This document shows, piece by piece, positions 19,742 to 32,795 of a DNA stretch of 64,000 bases. The DNA comes from Glebionis coronaria (lineage: Eukaryota > Streptophyta > Magnoliopsida > Asterales > Asteraceae). Each line of letters begins with the position of its first letter. Positions within the stretch are counted from its first letter, which is position 1. The stretch spans positions 186,001-250,000 of the forward strand of contig JANFOE010002256.1 of assembly GCA_025667525.1 (NCBI GenBank), in the 5' to 3' direction. The notes below the pieces were generated by a model. The model was not told where the DNA came from and did not search any database. It saw nothing but the letters and a program-made list of their open reading frames with translations. Made by a program: the position numbers and the translations under genes.

Positions 19742-20810
19742 CCCCCATTCTTCATGTAATTTTTTTTATGCTTTTCTTTATTTTAATTTTTAGAAAATAG
19801 TTGATTAGGGTTATAATTTTGTAATCTCCTTTTTCAGTATTGTAATTTGTTTTCAAATTAATGAAAGTTGAAGTTTCGATTTAAATATATTCTCGTTTTT
19901 AATTCCAGTTATTATTCTTATTTTTAATCAGTTTATAAAATATTGTCTACTGTTCTCGCATTAATATTATATAAAAAAAAATATATATATAAAAAAAAAT
20001 AGAGGAAAGTAATTAAATCTCCCCACTGGAGGTTTATTAAAAAGTATTCGGTGCACTTGTTTGGATTGGTTCGAGAAGTGTTACGGTTTAAATCGAAGGC
20101 AGTATTTGTTTAGTTTGGTTAGAAGATAGTTTAGTTGAAGTTGTTGACGGTGGTTTGGAGTTTCGTTTCGATTTAAGACTGCTCAGCGCAGCTCTTCGAC
20201 CCAACGGTTTCTTCAAAAAGGTGTTCGTACTACTTCTATTTTAATTGATTTATGTTTTTATCTGCTTGAGTTTCTGTTAAATCTGCTATTGTTATTGAAT
20301 TATTGTGTTTGGACTTGAGGCTGTTAGGATTTGCTTACGTTTAAATTAGTCTAAGTTTAAGTTGTAGGATAGCTCGAATCTGCTTGTTCAGTTTTGGAAT
20401 CTGCTTATCGTCTTGCTTATTAGTTAAAACTACTTGAATCTGCTTAGTATTCATAGGGTGTTTGGATCTGCGTCTTATTGTCACTAAGCTTGTTAGATAA
20501 TCAGTTTTCTGGATTTGCTTATTATATCGTTTATTAGCTTATTTGTTTCAGCTTGTTTAGTGTAGCTTATTTGGATTTCAGCTTATTAGTCTATTTGGTT
20601 TTCGTTCAGCATATTTAGGATACTGCTTATTTGAATTCTGCTTAATTGAGTTGCTGCTTATTTGATATCCTTTTTGCTTATTTGCCTGATTTGCGTTGTA
20701 CTTTGCTGTTACAATCTCAGACCCAATTGGTCTGAGGGTTCATCTGTCCAAAAATAGCAATTCCAAAAAGTAAAAGGTTAAAAAAAAAAAAAAAAAAAAT
20801 TATTAGCAGC

Positions 20811-20891
20811 AAAAAAATCGTCTCCAAAGGGTTTCGAACCCCTGTCCTCCTGCATACAAGTCGAACGTGATATCCACCAGGCTAGATAGTC
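20811..20891 (-). other. tRNA-like segment with A/B boxes inside the 5' LTR, antisense
   Basis: The minus strand has a TAGCCTGGTGG A-box-like motif and, about 40 nt later, GGTTCGAAACC, a perfect B box in a 5-bp T-stem context (AGGGG / CCCTT). A seven-T run (20811-20817) follows right after the 72-nt unit. Acceptor and anticodon stems do not pair well, so it is not a working tRNA, but it has the layout of a Pol III unit. The same segment is in the 3' LTR (32111-32191). Confidence 0.5.
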
Positions 20892-21495
20892 TTTTTGTTT
20901 AAATTGTTTGCAACATTAAATTAATATAGGATATATAATTAGTGGCAGATTTACTAGTTAATAATAAGTTTATGTTTAATTAGATTTTAATTAATAATAA
21001 TTATATAGTTTATTTAAATTCAGTTTTTATAATAAACAAAATAAAAAGAGAAAAAAAATAAAAAAATATTTTATTTAATTTGTTTTAAAAATTAGTTTTT
21101 TTTTAAGTTCCTAAATTAATATAGGTTTTATTTAAAATAGTATAAAATAGATTATTTTTAAAGTAGATTTTTAATTAAGTAGTTAGTTTAAAAAGTTTTA
21201 AATAGATTATTTTTAAAGTAAAGTAAAAGTTATTTTCATTTTTATAGATTTATTTTTATAATTTTTAGATAGGTTAATTTTAAATAGCTTTTAATAGATT
21301 TATTTTTAAAATTAGTTTAAAAATAGATAATTAAATTTATTTTTCATTTAATAAGTTTTAAATTAGTTTAAAAAATACCCAAAAAGAGATTTTACCAAAA
21401 ACAAATCAAGTTGAAACGTAAAAACGGGAATCAAATTCGAGTCGAGTCGAGGATAAAACGAACTTAATTGCAAAACATATAAAATCCTAGTTTCA

Positions 21496-22248
21496 AATTG
21501 GCGCCGCTGCCGCTTCGCTCGTACGATTAACGATTTTTCGTGAAGACGTTTGGATTTTGGGATCCGTTCATTCTTTGAACGTTACGTTTCTTGCACACAA
21601 AATCAAAAATACAAAAAAATCAGAAACATAAAATTACAAAAAAAAATTAAAAAACCACAAAGCAATTTCTTTCCTAAGAATTGCAACAAAAAAATTAAAA
21701 AAGCAAAAACGAAATACGTTTTCCTAAACGTATTACACCAAAAATATTACGTATTATTGTTATTTTTCTTATTCGATTTCTTTCGTTTTTCTTGTGAATA
21801 TATATTTTTCTAAAAAAATACAAAAAGATTTTTCATTTTATTATACTATATTACGTAGCACAATAAATTACCTACTTATCAAATAAGGCCTTAGTTGGGA
21901 TTTCATCACCTAACTATTGTATTCGAATCCATAACGAGAAAAAAGGGCAAAATAGATAAATACTAGTAAGACGTTTGAACTCGATATATACAAACTATAA
22001 GGTGGGTATAAGGCGACGCGCTATAAAAGGCCTTCTAAGGAAAAAGGTTTTTAAGTGCTTTGTGCCACCTCGTTTCCCCGCTTGCTTGTGCGTATATTGA
22101 GAGGGACGACCGATTATTGGTTTGCCAACTCAAGTAGTATTTTACGTATATATTTTTGTAGCTTTTTCTTATTGCTCCTCGAGAGGGAAAATCCTTTTCC
22201 TCTCAAAGTCGACCGAGGTCACCTACCTCATTCCAAAGTTTTAATTGT
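21496..22248 (+). other. PBS and leader of the Athila-like element
   Basis: TGGCGCCGCTGCCG (21499-21512) is complementary to the 3' end of tRNA-Asp with one mismatch, the primer usual for Athila/Tat elements. The leader contains an A/T-rich stretch (21600-21850) and a second TATA-like box, CTATAAAAGG (about 22021-22030). Confidence 0.75.
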
Positions 22249-25200
22249 ATGCGCACTCGCGCGCGTACATACATACCGAGTGGTGTACCAAATACTTCTA
22301 ATTCTTCTAAGAAGAAGAAGAAGAAAAACAAAAAGACCGTCATTAAAGCCGATCCTGAGAATCGAGCTTTCAACAATACGATGGCAACGGATAATCGACC
22401 AATGATTGAGATTCTACAATCTCACGTTGAAGGAAACGATGACGCGATTGTGGTGCCGAATATTGGAGCTAATCATTTCGAACTTAAATCGGGTTTTATT
22501 CAAATGGTTTCCGCTACACCATTTTTAGGCCGTACTAATGATGACCCACACGCTCATATCAAACGTTTCATCCAATTAGCTAATACCGTCAAATACAATG
22601 GGGTGCCCCAAGAGGCCGTTCGCCTCCAACTTTTTCCTTTTTCCCTCGAGGGACAAGCCCGGATTTGGCTTGATAAGGAACCACCCCAAAGTATTACCAC
22701 ATGGATCGACTTAGAGACCAAGTTCATTAACTACTTTTTCCCACCATTACGGACCACTTCCTTAAGGAATGAAATAATCAATTTTGAGCAAAAATATGGG
22801 GAAACGTTTAGGGAGGCTTGGGATCGTTTTAAAGATCTTTTGAGAAAATGTCCACAACACGGTTTTACTAAAGTTCATCAAATCAACACGTTTTATAATG
22901 GTTTAACTCTAAACGACCAAGACTCACTTAATAGTGCCGCGGGGGGCAATATTCTTGTGAAAACAATGAACAAGGCTTGGGCCATTATTGAGAACAAAGC
23001 AAAAGTGCAAACCAAAAGTGTTAGGGCTAATATGGCAAGTGCTAGTACGAGTAATAGTGAGGTGAATGATCAAATTAAGGAGCTTACTTCAATTGTGAAA
23101 ACCCTTGCTCTAAGAACCGACGCCCTCACTACACATGTTCATGCTGTGAAAGAAAAAAGTGAGACGTGTGAGACTTGTGGTGGACCACATTCATACTTTA
23201 ATTGTGACAAGGTTTACAATGATCAACAAGAAGTTTATGCTTATAATAACAATGAACTTGATCGGATTCAATTCAAACCAAATGTTGATGTCAACCATTT
23301 GTCTTACAAGTCTAATAACTATTTGGCTCCCCCGGGTTTTGTAGCACCACAAAGACCACCCCCACCCGCCCAAAATAGGAACCAAGCTCCTCAACGGGGT
23401 AATTTTCAAGGAAGTTCTAATCAACGGGGTTTTAATCAAAATCAAGGGAATTTTCAAGGGCAAAACCAAGGGTTGAATAATCAAGGATATAATAACCAAA
23501 GTTTTCAAAATCAAGGATTTAATCAAGGTTCTAATCAATATCAAAACCAAGGTTTTAATAATCAAGGTTACAATCAAATGAATATGCACAATCCTCAAAT
23601 GGACTTGGTTCTTCAAAAATTATCCGACCATGAACGAATGATGAGAGAGATGCAAGAGCATAATCGACTAACGCAAGAATCGAATGATAAGAAGTTTTTG
23701 ACTATGATTCAAACCTTTCGTCCCCAAGGTGCCCTTCCCTCGAACACCGTGACCAATCCTAGGGCTAATGTTAATGCTATCACTACTAGGAGCGGTAAGA
23801 CCACCGTAGAACCTTCCCCACCTAACCAAGGACCCGAGATTCCTTCTTCTTCGACACAACCTCCTTCTTCTTCCACTTGTGACATACCTCCCGTTATGCA
23901 TTTGTCTACACCTTATGTTCCACCGATACCCAAATTTTATACCCCACCTTCGGTTCCAAAACCGGTTCCTTCACCTTCTATTTCTACTCCTCCTCCTCCT
24001 CCAAAGGATGTAAGTGAGCAATCCACTCCAAAGCCTTCATCTCAACCCAATATACCTTATCCCTCAAGGTTGCGGAAAGAGAAATTGAAGAATAAGGATG
24101 ATATTCAAGTTTCGAACTTCCTAAAAATGTTCAAACAATTGAATTTTAATATCACCTTTGCCGAGGCGCTCGCTCACATGCCTAAGTACGCTAAGATGTT
24201 TAAGGATCTTTTAAGTGATAAGGAAAAGTTGCTTGATATTGCCAATACCCAATTGAATGAGAATTTTTCCGCGGTTCTTTTGAGAAAATTACCGGTTAAG
24301 TTAGGAGATCCCGGTCGATTCCTTATTCCTTGTAATTTTCCGGGTGTTGAGAATTGTATGGCCTTGGCGGATCTCGGAGCGAGTATAAATCTTATGCCAT
24401 TGTCCGTGTGGAAACAATTATCTTTACCCGAGCTAGTCCCCACTCGTATGACATTGGAATTAGCTAACCGTACGGTTGCTTATCCGGTGGGGATAGCCGA
24501 GGATGTTTTCGTAGGAGTCGACAAATTCACTTTCCCCGCCGATTTCGTCGTCGTCGACTATGAAATGGATCCCCGTGTTCCCTTAATTGTGGGACGACCC
24601 TTCTTGAGAACCGGGCGTACATTAATTGATGTAGCCGCGGGTGAACTTATCATGAGGGTCGGGGATGACAAAATCGTCTTTAACATGGGTAAACTTTCCA
24701 AACTTCCCGATGAGCCCGAATCCGTGAATTTCATCGATGTGCTTGACAAAGCATGCGAAGAACATTTTCTTGAGGCTTGTAAGAGCGGGATTTCTCCTTT
24801 ACCTCATGTTGAGACCATCGCTTCAATTGCTCCTTCATTGACTCCATTTGGAGAAAGTGACTTAGATGAGTTTGAAGCTAGTTTGGGTCCTCTCGAGATT
24901 AACTATGATAATTCTCCCACCAATTGGGATGAAGACATTCGTACTATTGAGAGACTTCTCAATGAGGACAATATCTCTCCACCCACTCCAAAAGAAGTTA
25001 CAAACAATGATCCTACTTTGACTAAGCCTTCCATTGATAATCCGCCGGATTTAGAGCTTAAAGATTTGCCGTCTCATCTAGAGTACGTTTTCTTAGAAGA
25101 GGATAATAAGTTGCCCGTCATTATTGCTAAGGACTTAAAAGAAGATGAAAAATCCCGACTTATAGATGTGCTTAAGAATCATAAGAAAGCAATTGCTTGG

Positions 25201-27960
25201 AAAATCTCCGACATTCGCGGAATTGATCCTAATTTTTGTACTCATAAAATTCTCATGGAAGATGACTTTAAACCCGAAATCCAAAATCAAAGAAGGGTTA
25301 ATCCAAAAATTCATGAAGTCATTAAGAAAGAAGTTATCAAACTTCTCGATGCCGGAATGATTTACCCTATCTCGGATTCGCCATGGGTTAGTCCCGTCCA
25401 TTGTGTGCCTAAGAAAGGCGGAATCACCGTTGTTCCCAACGAAAACAACGAGTTGATTCCTACTCGACTTGTAACGGGTTGGCGAGTTTGCATTGATTAT
25501 CGTAAGCTCAATGATGCCACTCGTAAGGATCATTTCCCTCTTCCTTTCATGGATCAAATGCTCGAGCGTTTAGCGGGTAATGATTTCTATTGTTTCTTAG
25601 ATGGCTTTTCCGGATATTTTCAAATCCCTATCGATCCAAAAGACCAAGAGAAAACCACATTCACTTGTCCCTATGGAACATTCGCTTACAAAAGAATGCC
25701 TTTCGGCTTATGCAATGCTCCCGGGACTTTCCAAAGGTGTATGATGGCGATATTTCATGACATGGTTGAAGAAACTATGGAAGTCTTTATGGACGATTTC
25801 TCGGTATATGGTGATTCTTTCTCTTCTTGCCTTGCTAATTTAGAACGTATGCTCCAACGGTGTGAAGACACTCGTCTCGTTCTTAATTGGGAAAAATGCC
25901 ATTTCATGGTAAAAGAAGGCATCGTCCTTGGTCATAAAATTTCCAAAGCCGGTATCGAAGTCAACCATGCTAAAGTTGACGTCATTGCTAAGTTACCTCC
26001 ACCTACCACCGTCAAAGGAGTTAGAAGTTTTTTAGGCCATGCGGGATTTTATCGACGTTTCATCCAAGATTTCTCGAAAATAGCTCGTCCAATGACTCAT
26101 CTCTTAGAAAAGGATGCTCCTTTCATCTTCTCTCAAGAATGTCTCGACTCTTTCGAACTTCTTAAAGGTAAATTAACTAAGGCACCGGTCTTAGTCTCTC
26201 CAAATTGGGAGTTACCTTTCGAGCTCATGTGCGATGCTAGTGATTTCGCGGTAGGAGCGGTTTTAGGTCAACGAGTTAACAAACATTTCCAACCCATTCA
26301 TTATGCTAGTAAGACAATGACGGGGGCTCAATTGCATTATACCACTACCGAAAAAGAGCTTTTAGCTGTAGTGTATGCTTTTGAGAAATTCCGCCCCTAT
26401 CTTGTGCTTTCCACCACCATCGTTTACACCGACCATTCCGCCTTGAACTACTTGTTGACCAAGCAAGATGCTAAACCGAGACTCCTTCGTTGGGTTTTGC
26501 TCCTACAAGAATTTAAAATCGAAATTCGTGATAAAAAAGGAGCGGAAAACCTAGCCGCGGATCACCTTAGTAGACTTGAGGATCCGTATCAAGGGGAATC
26601 TCCAAATCAAGAGATTAATGAATCCTTTCCCCTTGAGACCTTAATGTCTATTAATTCCAATCTTGATGATACCCCATGGTTTGCCGACATTGCAAACTAT
26701 TTGGCGGGTGGTGTTCTTATCGAAGGGTTATCGTCCCAACAAAAGAAAAAATTCTTCAAGGACGTTAAAACGTACTATTGGGACGACCCTTATCTTTTCA
26801 AGCAATGTGCGGACTTAATCATTCGTAGATGTGTTGATGGGCCGGCGGCTTTACAAATCCTTGAAGCTTGCCATAAAGGACCTACCGGTGGTCACTTTGG
26901 TCCAAACTACACCGCTAAGAAAGTGTTCGACTCCGGATTCTATTGGCCCTCCATTTATCATGATGCACATGAAATGGTTAAACATTGTGATGCTTGTCAA
27001 AGGCAAGGCAAGATCACACATAAAGATGAGATGCCTCAAAATTTCATCCAAGAATGTGAAATCTTTGACGTATGGGGCATCGACTTTATGGGGCCGTTTC
27101 CATCATCGAAGGGTAACAAGTACATCCTCGTAGCCATTGACTACGTCTCAAAATGGGTTGAAGCAAAAGCTTTACCTACTAATGATGCGAGGGTGGTTGT
27201 TAACTTCTTGAAACAATTGTTTGCTCGATTCGGTGTGCCTCGTGCTATTATTAGTGATCGCGGGACTCATTTTTGCAATGATCAATTTGCACGAGTCATG
27301 GCTAAGTATGGTGTCAATCACCGACTTTCCACCGCGTATCATCCTCAAACTAATGGACAAGCCGAGGTTTCTAACCGTGGTCTTAAGAGAATCTTAGAGC
27401 GAACCGTGGGAGAGCATCGTGCCTCATGGGCCGATAAATTAGATGATGCTTTGTGGGCTTTCCGTACCACTTATAAGACACCTATAGGTTGTACTCCTTA
27501 TCGCCTTGTGTACGGAAAGGCGTGCCACCTCCCCATTGAGTTGGAGCATAAGGCTTATTGGGCCTTAAAATGGGCTAATTTTGACATAAACAAAGCCGGT
27601 GATCATAGGAAAATCCAACTCAATGAACTCAATGAACTTAGGAATGAGGCTTATGAGAATTCATTAATCTACAAGGAGAAAACTAAGCTCATTCATGATT
27701 CTAAGATTAAAAACCGAGAGTTCCATGTTGGTGATCAAGTTTTATTATTTAACTCTCGGTTGAAAATCTTTTCGGGTAAACTTAAGAGCCGTTGGTCCGG
27801 TCCATTCACCGTGGCCCAAGTCTTCCCTTATGGCACCATTGAGTTATCCCAACCAAATGGGCCCAACTTTAAGGTGAATGGCCAACGGGTTAAGTTGTAC
27901 TATGGAGAGGACATCTCTCACGAGATGATTCCATCCCTCTCCACATTTCCCTTGAATTAA
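22249..27960 (+). CDS. Gag-Pol polyprotein, Athila-like Ty3/Gypsy
   Basis: One ORF of 1903 codons. M45 (22381, MATDNRPM) is an alternative start that fits Gag better than the basic leader before it. Order: retrotransposon gag domain (about 60-280), a [13 protein letters not shown] knuckle near 305, a Q/N-G-F rich stretch (390-450), P/S-rich linker, aspartic protease with DLGASIN near 707, reverse transcriptase ([10 protein letters not shown] near 1078, catalytic VFMDDF near 1178 in place of YxDD), RNase H ([11 protein letters not shown] near 1327, TDHSAL), then integrase with an HHCC finger ([19 protein letters not shown]) and the DDE triad ([23 protein letters not shown]). No stop or frameshift is seen. 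Pol is made as one protein with Gag and cut by the protease. The lineage call is from RT motifs and PBS, and a Tat-clade relative is possible. Confidence 0.95.
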   Translation: MRTRARTYIPSGVPNTSNSSKKKKKKNKKTVIKADPENRAFNNTMATDNRPMIEILQSHVEGNDDAIVVPNIGANHFELKSGFIQMVSATPFLGRTNDDPHAHIKRFIQLANTVKYNGVPQEAVRLQLFPFSLEGQARIWLDKEPPQSITTWIDLETKFINYFFPPLRTTSLRNEIINFEQKYGETFREAWDRFKDLLRKCPQHGFTKVHQINTFYNGLTLNDQDSLNSAAGGNILVKTMNKAWAIIENKAKVQTKSVRANMASASTSNSEVNDQIKELTSIVKTLALRTDALTTHVHAVKEKSETCETCGGPHSYFNCDKVYNDQQEVYAYNNNELDRIQFKPNVDVNHLSYKSNNYLAPPGFVAPQRPPPPAQNRNQAPQRGNFQGSSNQRGFNQNQGNFQGQNQGLNNQGYNNQSFQNQGFNQGSNQYQNQGFNNQGYNQMNMHNPQMDLVLQKLSDHERMMREMQEHNRLTQESNDKKFLTMIQTFRPQGALPSNTVTNPRANVNAITTRSGKTTVEPSPPNQGPEIPSSSTQPPSSSTCDIPPVMHLSTPYVPPIPKFYTPPSVPKPVPSPSISTPPPPPKDVSEQSTPKPSSQPNIPYPSRLRKEKLKNKDDIQVSNFLKMFKQLNFNITFAEALAHMPKYAKMFKDLLSDKEKLLDIANTQLNENFSAVLLRKLPVKLGDPGRFLIPCNFPGVENCMALADLGASINLMPLSVWKQLSLPELVPTRMTLELANRTVAYPVGIAEDVFVGVDKFTFPADFVVVDYEMDPRVPLIVGRPFLRTGRTLIDVAAGELIMRVGDDKIVFNMGKLSKLPDEPESVNFIDVLDKACEEHFLEACKSGISPLPHVETIASIAPSLTPFGESDLDEFEASLGPLEINYDNSPTNWDEDIRTIERLLNEDNISPPTPKEVTNNDPTLTKPSIDNPPDLELKDLPSHLEYVFLEEDNKLPVIIAKDLKEDEKSRLIDVLKNHKKAIAWKISDIRGIDPNFCTHKILMEDDFKPEIQNQRRVNPKIHEVIKKEVIKLLDAGMIYPISDSPWVSPVHCVPKKGGITVVPNENNELIPTRLVTGWRVCIDYRKLNDATRKDHFPLPFMDQMLERLAGNDFYCFLDGFSGYFQIPIDPKDQEKTTFTCPYGTFAYKRMPFGLCNAPGTFQRCMMAIFHDMVEETMEVFMDDFSVYGDSFSSCLANLERMLQRCEDTRLVLNWEKCHFMVKEGIVLGHKISKAGIEVNHAKVDVIAKLPPPTTVKGVRSFLGHAGFYRRFIQDFSKIARPMTHLLEKDAPFIFSQECLDSFELLKGKLTKAPVLVSPNWELPFELMCDASDFAVGAVLGQRVNKHFQPIHYASKTMTGAQLHYTTTEKELLAVVYAFEKFRPYLVLSTTIVYTDHSALNYLLTKQDAKPRLLRWVLLLQEFKIEIRDKKGAENLAADHLSRLEDPYQGESPNQEINESFPLETLMSINSNLDDTPWFADIANYLAGGVLIEGLSSQQKKKFFKDVKTYYWDDPYLFKQCADLIIRRCVDGPAALQILEACHKGPTGGHFGPNYTAKKVFDSGFYWPSIYHDAHEMVKHCDACQRQGKITHKDEMPQNFIQECEIFDVWGIDFMGPFPSSKGNKYILVAIDYVSKWVEAKALPTNDARVVVNFLKQLFARFGVPRAIISDRGTHFCNDQFARVMAKYGVNHRLSTAYHPQTNGQAEVSNRGLKRILERTVGEHRASWADKLDDALWAFRTTYKTPIGCTPYRLVYGKACHLPIELEHKAYWALKWANFDINKAGDHRKIQLNELNELRNEAYENSLIYKEKTKLIHDSKIKNREFHVGDQVLLFNSRLKIFSGKLKSRWSGPFTVAQVFPYGTIELSQPNGPNFKVNGQRVKLYYGEDISHEMIPSLSTFPLN

Positions 27961-29985
27961 TTCGGGAAATCGAGTCGAGCTAGAGACTCGTGATAAATAA
28001 ATCAAGCATCGTATAACTAGGTTAGATTTTTACCTTTACCATCTTTTCCACCCTTTTTCGCCTTCATCCATTGCCCACCAATAAGTGTAGGAGGGGAGCC
28101 AAGTAGGTTGTTTGTGTGTGGTGATTGTGTGCAGGGACATATGCTTTGATGATCCACTTTTGGTACTTTTGATGAGACCCGTGATCCCGTGTTCCCGTGT
28201 ACCCGGTTCTATCAATTCTATTGTGATTCATACTTGTATATAAATAAAACAAATAAATGTAATCACTTTAGTTGTCCCTTCCTTAGCTCGATTTTAAACA
28301 ACGTACTCAATGTCCTAAGTGTAGGGGAGTTTATTCGCCCACATGCTTAAACATTGAGGACAATGTTTATATCAAGTGTAGGGGGGCCTTCTATCGAATT
28401 TTAGTGGCCTTTTCCATGAATTTGACCCCATTTAACCGGAAAATTTTTAAAATTTTTCAACGTTTTTCAAATTTTTGATCTATTTTGGCCTAGTAGTATT
28501 TTTATTTATTTTCTTTCCTTTTATTATCGCATCATAATAATTTCCATTTCAAGAATAAAGTTAAAAAAATAAATAAATAAATAAAATGGTTTAACAAGTT
28601 TAGATGTCTTTGATATATTAGGCCCGTCGTGAATATTTTGACTCAACCCGAGTTTACTTATCTAAGTTTACTCTAGCTAGTATCCTTAACCATATGGACC
28701 TTAATTGGTTTATTAGGCTAAGCATCCACGAGTCTCATTCCTTGAGATTTTAAATTGTGGAGAACGAGAGATGATAGAGTTAATTATAAGTTCGGTATTC
28801 TTTCATTAACTTATGTGAGTTAGTTATGAGCTTTTTCTCCCATCACTTGTTAATAAATATATTTGCAATAAATAAGGTTGTACGATTTAAAAGGCTACTT
28901 AGCTTCTAGCACAAGATCGTTTAAAAGTTGCTCGGTATTAATTAGAGTTCATAGCCAAGGCATAACTTATTGAAACGGGACGCGAAGATTGGCTTATCCA
29001 AAAAGGCCCTAACAAGGCATGAGGATACCCGAGTCCAAAAAGGCCCTAACAAGGCATGAGGATTCACTTTTTGCTAAAAGATCCTAAGATGATGTGAAGA
29101 TCATTAATCCAAATCAATATGAAGGATCAAGACACACGACGAGAAGAAATTACTCCCCTAAAGATCATGGAGAAGTCTATCCAAAAAGACCCTAACAAGG
29201 TATGAGGATAAATAGATCCAAGTCCGAAAAGGAGGCGGATCGCTGTATATCAAAATCCTAAATAAAGAAGAGGATAAATGAAGAAGTCGTGGTCAACGTT
29301 TGAAGCATCTTTCACTCCTAATGAAGATGTATACCAAAATGAAGAGAAGACCATAATTTCAAGATCGTCTCTCAAGATTTGAAGTTTGAAGTACAAGCCA
29401 AATATCGGTCCGAGAAAGGTCTCAAATCGTGAAACGAGTTATGCCAAGATATGAACTTTTTGAGGTTTCGAGAAGCAGTTTTAAAAGATTTTGTCCTTTA
29501 GCTAACTATTGATTAAATCGTCCTACTTTATTTTCGGCCTTAATAAATTATCGAAATAAGTCGAAAATGCATCCTCGCGATCATTCAAGACAAAAATAAA
29601 ATATAAGAGATACACCATAGGAATAAGGGGGTCTAAGTGAATAATTAAACCGCATGAGTAAGTGTTAGTTGTGCTAACTTATATTAACAATGATCTCGTT
29701 TTTAAGCTTAGTTTGGGGAACATGAAACTTGAGGATGATTAATATTCATGACACCAAAGCCCTAATCTAAGTCCTAGACTTCTTAACGAGTTTCTTCCAT
29801 CAATAATTTTCAAGTTCATAAAGTATTTTAACTTTTGTTTCCTTTTAAGTTTTTATCTTTCCGTCATAGTAGTAATATCATATTTTAATAAAGGCCAAAA
29901 TGGATTGATTATGAGAGAGATGTAACTTTATGCTTTAAAACTATGCATTGCATGGGGTCATTGCAATGGTCAAGTGTAGGGGATT
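27961..29985 (+). other. 3' internal region of the Athila-like element, no env ORF
   Basis: Noncoding. It contains two AAGTGTAGGGG purine tracts near 28320 and 28380, typical behind pol in plant Gypsy elements. A repeated phrase (CCAAAAAGGCCCTAACAAGG, then CATGAGGAT) occurs at about 29000, 29035 and 29170. It ends with the polypurine tract AAGTGTAGGGGATT (29972-29985) just before the 3' LTR. Athila relatives often have an env-like ORF here, but none is visible. Confidence 0.7.
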
Positions 29986-32795
29986 TAATAAGTGTGTAAA
30001 CACTTATCCTTTTGCCACTAAAATCAAGTAAAAACAAGACCTAATCATGTGTTTTACATCTTAAATGTCGGAATTACGCGTGGTTTTGTGTTTTGTGTGA
30101 TAAATAGGTACAAATGATCGAAAGAAGAGAAAACACAGGATTTCACGGTCAAATGTCGAAGAAAATGTCAAGAAAGAGTCAAGACAAAGATCAAAAGACA
30201 AAAATATGCCAAGTTCGCGAAAACCGTCAAGAATAAACACGAGAATGAAGAGAGAAATCTTAGAAGCCAAAACCGAGCTTGTTTTAGTGGATTTAATATT
30301 TGTGGAGTTAAACGGGCTTGTGGGTCCCACATTCGGGTTAATGGGCTTAAAAGTCCATTTAAATGTTGCTTGATAAATGACTACAAGATCAAAAGCCCAT
30401 TTGGCCAAATTCTACACGGATGAAGACATGAACCCATAATCTTTGGGCCAAGCCCAAGTAAATGCAAAAAGGAACGAATGAAAGTCTTTGCTTGACCCGG
30501 TCTACCCTCCTCCCACGTGTACACCAAAAATAAATGTTTATTTACTCCACCACACTAAAACAAATAATTTACCCTACCCATTTTATTTGTGACGTTACAA
30601 ACAAAGAAAAACCTTCTCTCACCCACTACTTCTTCCCTCTCAAACAAGCAGCCACCACCATTTTTACTATTACCCAAACCCTAGTAACAAAAAAATTGGG
30701 GCTTTTGAGATAAAGGAGCGTGAAACACACGCAGTTTAATTAAACCCCAAGAAAATCGGAGCAGCACGATGGGGGAAACAGCTACGTGGCATCCCAATCT
30801 CATCTCTGATTGGTCCTCACACATCACACCCCATCAATCATCCAATAAGATGAATCCACCTCATCACCAAACTAGCACAAACAAACACAATTATCAACAT
30901 GCTGGCGATCCGCGTGATAAGGACTTCATATCCACCGTTTGATCAAGAATGAAGAAAGAGAGAACAAATCAAGGGCCAAGATCTCTCACCGTGATCACGA
31001 AGGAAGCCTAGAAGGTTCGGGGGATCCCTATAAAAACCCCCATTCTTCATGTAATTTTTTTTATGCTTTTCTTTATTTTAATTTTTAGAAAATAGTTGAT
31101 TAGGGTTATAATTTTGTAATCTCCTTTTTCAGTATTGTAATTTGTTTTCAAATTAATGAAAGTTGAAGTTTCGATTTAAATATATTCTCGTTTTTAATTC
31201 CAGTTATTATTCTTATTTTTAATCAGTTTATAAAATATTGTCTACTGTTCTCGCATTAATATTATATAAAAAAAAATATATAAAAAATAAAAAAAAAATA
31301 GAGGAAAGTAATTAAATCTCCCCACTGGAGGTTTATTAAAAAGTATTCGGTGCACTTGTTTGGATTGGTTCGAGAAGTGTTACGGTTTAAATCGAAGGCA
31401 GTATTTGTTTAGTTTGGTTAGAAGATAGTTTAGTTGAAGTTGTTGACGGTGGTTTGGAGTTTCGTTTCGATTTAAGACTGCTCAGCGCAGCTCTTCGACC
31501 CAACGGTTTCTTCAAAAAGGTGTTCGTACTACTTCTATTTTAATTGATTTATGTTTTTATCTGCTTGAGTTTCTGTTAAATCTGCTATTGTTATTGAATT
31601 ATTGTGTTTGGACTTGAGGCTGTTAGGATTTGCTTACGTTTAAATTAGTCTAAGTTTAAGTTGTAGGATAGCTCGAATCTGCTTGTTCAGTTTTGGAATC
31701 TGCTTATCGTCTTGCTTATTAGTTAAAACTACTTGAATCTGCTTAGTATTCATAGGGTGTTTGGATCTGCGTCTTATTGTCACTAAGCTTGTTAGATAAT
31801 CAGTTTTCTGGATTTGCTTATTATATCGTTTATTAGCTTATTTGTTTCAGCTTGTTTAGTGTAGCTTATTTGGATTTCAGCTTATTAGTCTATTTGGTTT
31901 TCATTCAGCATATTTAGGATACTGCTTATTTGAATTCTGCTTAATTGAGTTGCTGCTTATTTGATATCCTTTTTGCTTATTTGCCTGATTTGCGTTGTAC
32001 TTTGCTGTTACAACCTCAGACCCAATTGGTCTGAGGGTTCATCTGTCCAAAAATAGCAATTCCAAAAAGTAAAAGGTTAAAAAAAAAAAAAAAAAAAAAT
32101 TATTAGCAGCAAAAAAATCGTCTCCAAAGGGTTTCGAACCCCTGTCCTCCTGCATACAAGTCGAACGTGATATCCACCAGGCTAGATAGTCTTTTTGTTT
32201 AAATTGTTTGCAACATTAAATTAATATAGGATATATAATTAGTGGCAGATTTACTAGTTAATAATAAGTTTAAGTTTAATTAGATTTTAATTAATAATAA
32301 TTATATAGTTTATTTAAATTCAGTTTTATAATAAACAAAATAAAAAGAGAAAAAAAATAAAAAAGATATTTTATTTAATTTGTTTTAAAAATTAGTTTTT
32401 TTTTAAGTTCCTAAATTAATATAGGTTTTATTTAAAATAGTATAAAATAGATTATTTTTAAAGTAGATTTTTAATTAAGTAGTTAATTTAAAAAGTTTTA
32501 AATAGATTATTTTTAAAGTAAAGTAAAAGTTATTTTCATTTTTATAGATTTATTTTTATAATTTTTAGATAGGTTAATTTTAAATAGCTTTTAATAGATT
32601 TATTTTTAAAATTAGTTTAAAAATAGATAATTAAATTTATTTTTCATTTAATAAGTTTTAAATTAGTTTAAAAAATACCCAAAAAGAGATTTTACCAAAA
32701 ACAAATCAAGTTGAAACGTAAAAACGGGAATCAAATTCGAGTCGAATCGAGGAAAAACGAACTTTAATTTTAAAGGATTAAAAATCCTAGTTTCA
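29986..32795 (+). repeat. 3' LTR of the Athila-like element
   Basis: Near-identical to 18691-21495. Differences I saw include GGGATTTC/AGGATTTC, GCTGCGTGG/GCTACGTGG and an altered stretch just before the end (32745-32785). Confidence 0.9.
32111..32191 (-). other. tRNA-like segment with A/B boxes inside the 3' LTR, antisense
   Basis: Same segment as 20811-20891, including the B box GGTTCGAAACC and the seven-T run. Transcription from here would run leftward into the element's 3' internal region. Confidence 0.5.

Larger units (their letters stand above)
18691..21495 (+). repeat. 5' LTR of the Athila-like element
   Basis: Starts TAATAAGTGTGTAAACACTT (itself an inverted repeat) and ends ATCCTAGTTTCA. 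The ends are therefore TA..CA rather than TG..CA. The TATA box CTATAAAAA is at about 19733-19741. The segment 20240-20700 is a string of degenerate TCTGCTTATT motifs. An antisense tRNA-like segment lies at 20820-20891. Confidence 0.9.
18691..32795 (+). mobile_element. Athila-like Ty3/Gypsy LTR retrotransposon, near complete, 14.1 kb
   Basis: Two LTRs of about 2.8 kb (18691-21495, 29986-32795) are about 99% alike by eye, with only scattered differences. The 5-bp target duplication is GAGGG (18686-18690, 32796-32800). A PBS complementary to tRNA-Asp follows the left LTR and a purine tract precedes the right one. A single uninterrupted gag-pol ORF of 1903 codons (22249-27960) is present, while the 2-kb region behind it has no env-like ORF. 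High LTR identity and the intact ORF indicate a recent, perhaps still competent, insertion. Confidence 0.92.

Noticed and set aside
20820..20891. A genuine tRNA gene in the LTR
   Set aside because: B box and terminator are good, but the acceptor and anticodon stems do not pair; kept only as a tRNA-like segment.
23191..23616. 141-codon minus ORF within the Gypsy gag
   Set aside because: Shadow of the Q/N-rich segment of Gag in the reverse frame.
27961..29985. Env-like ORF of the Athila element
   Set aside because: No ORF of useful length or membrane pattern on the plus strand.
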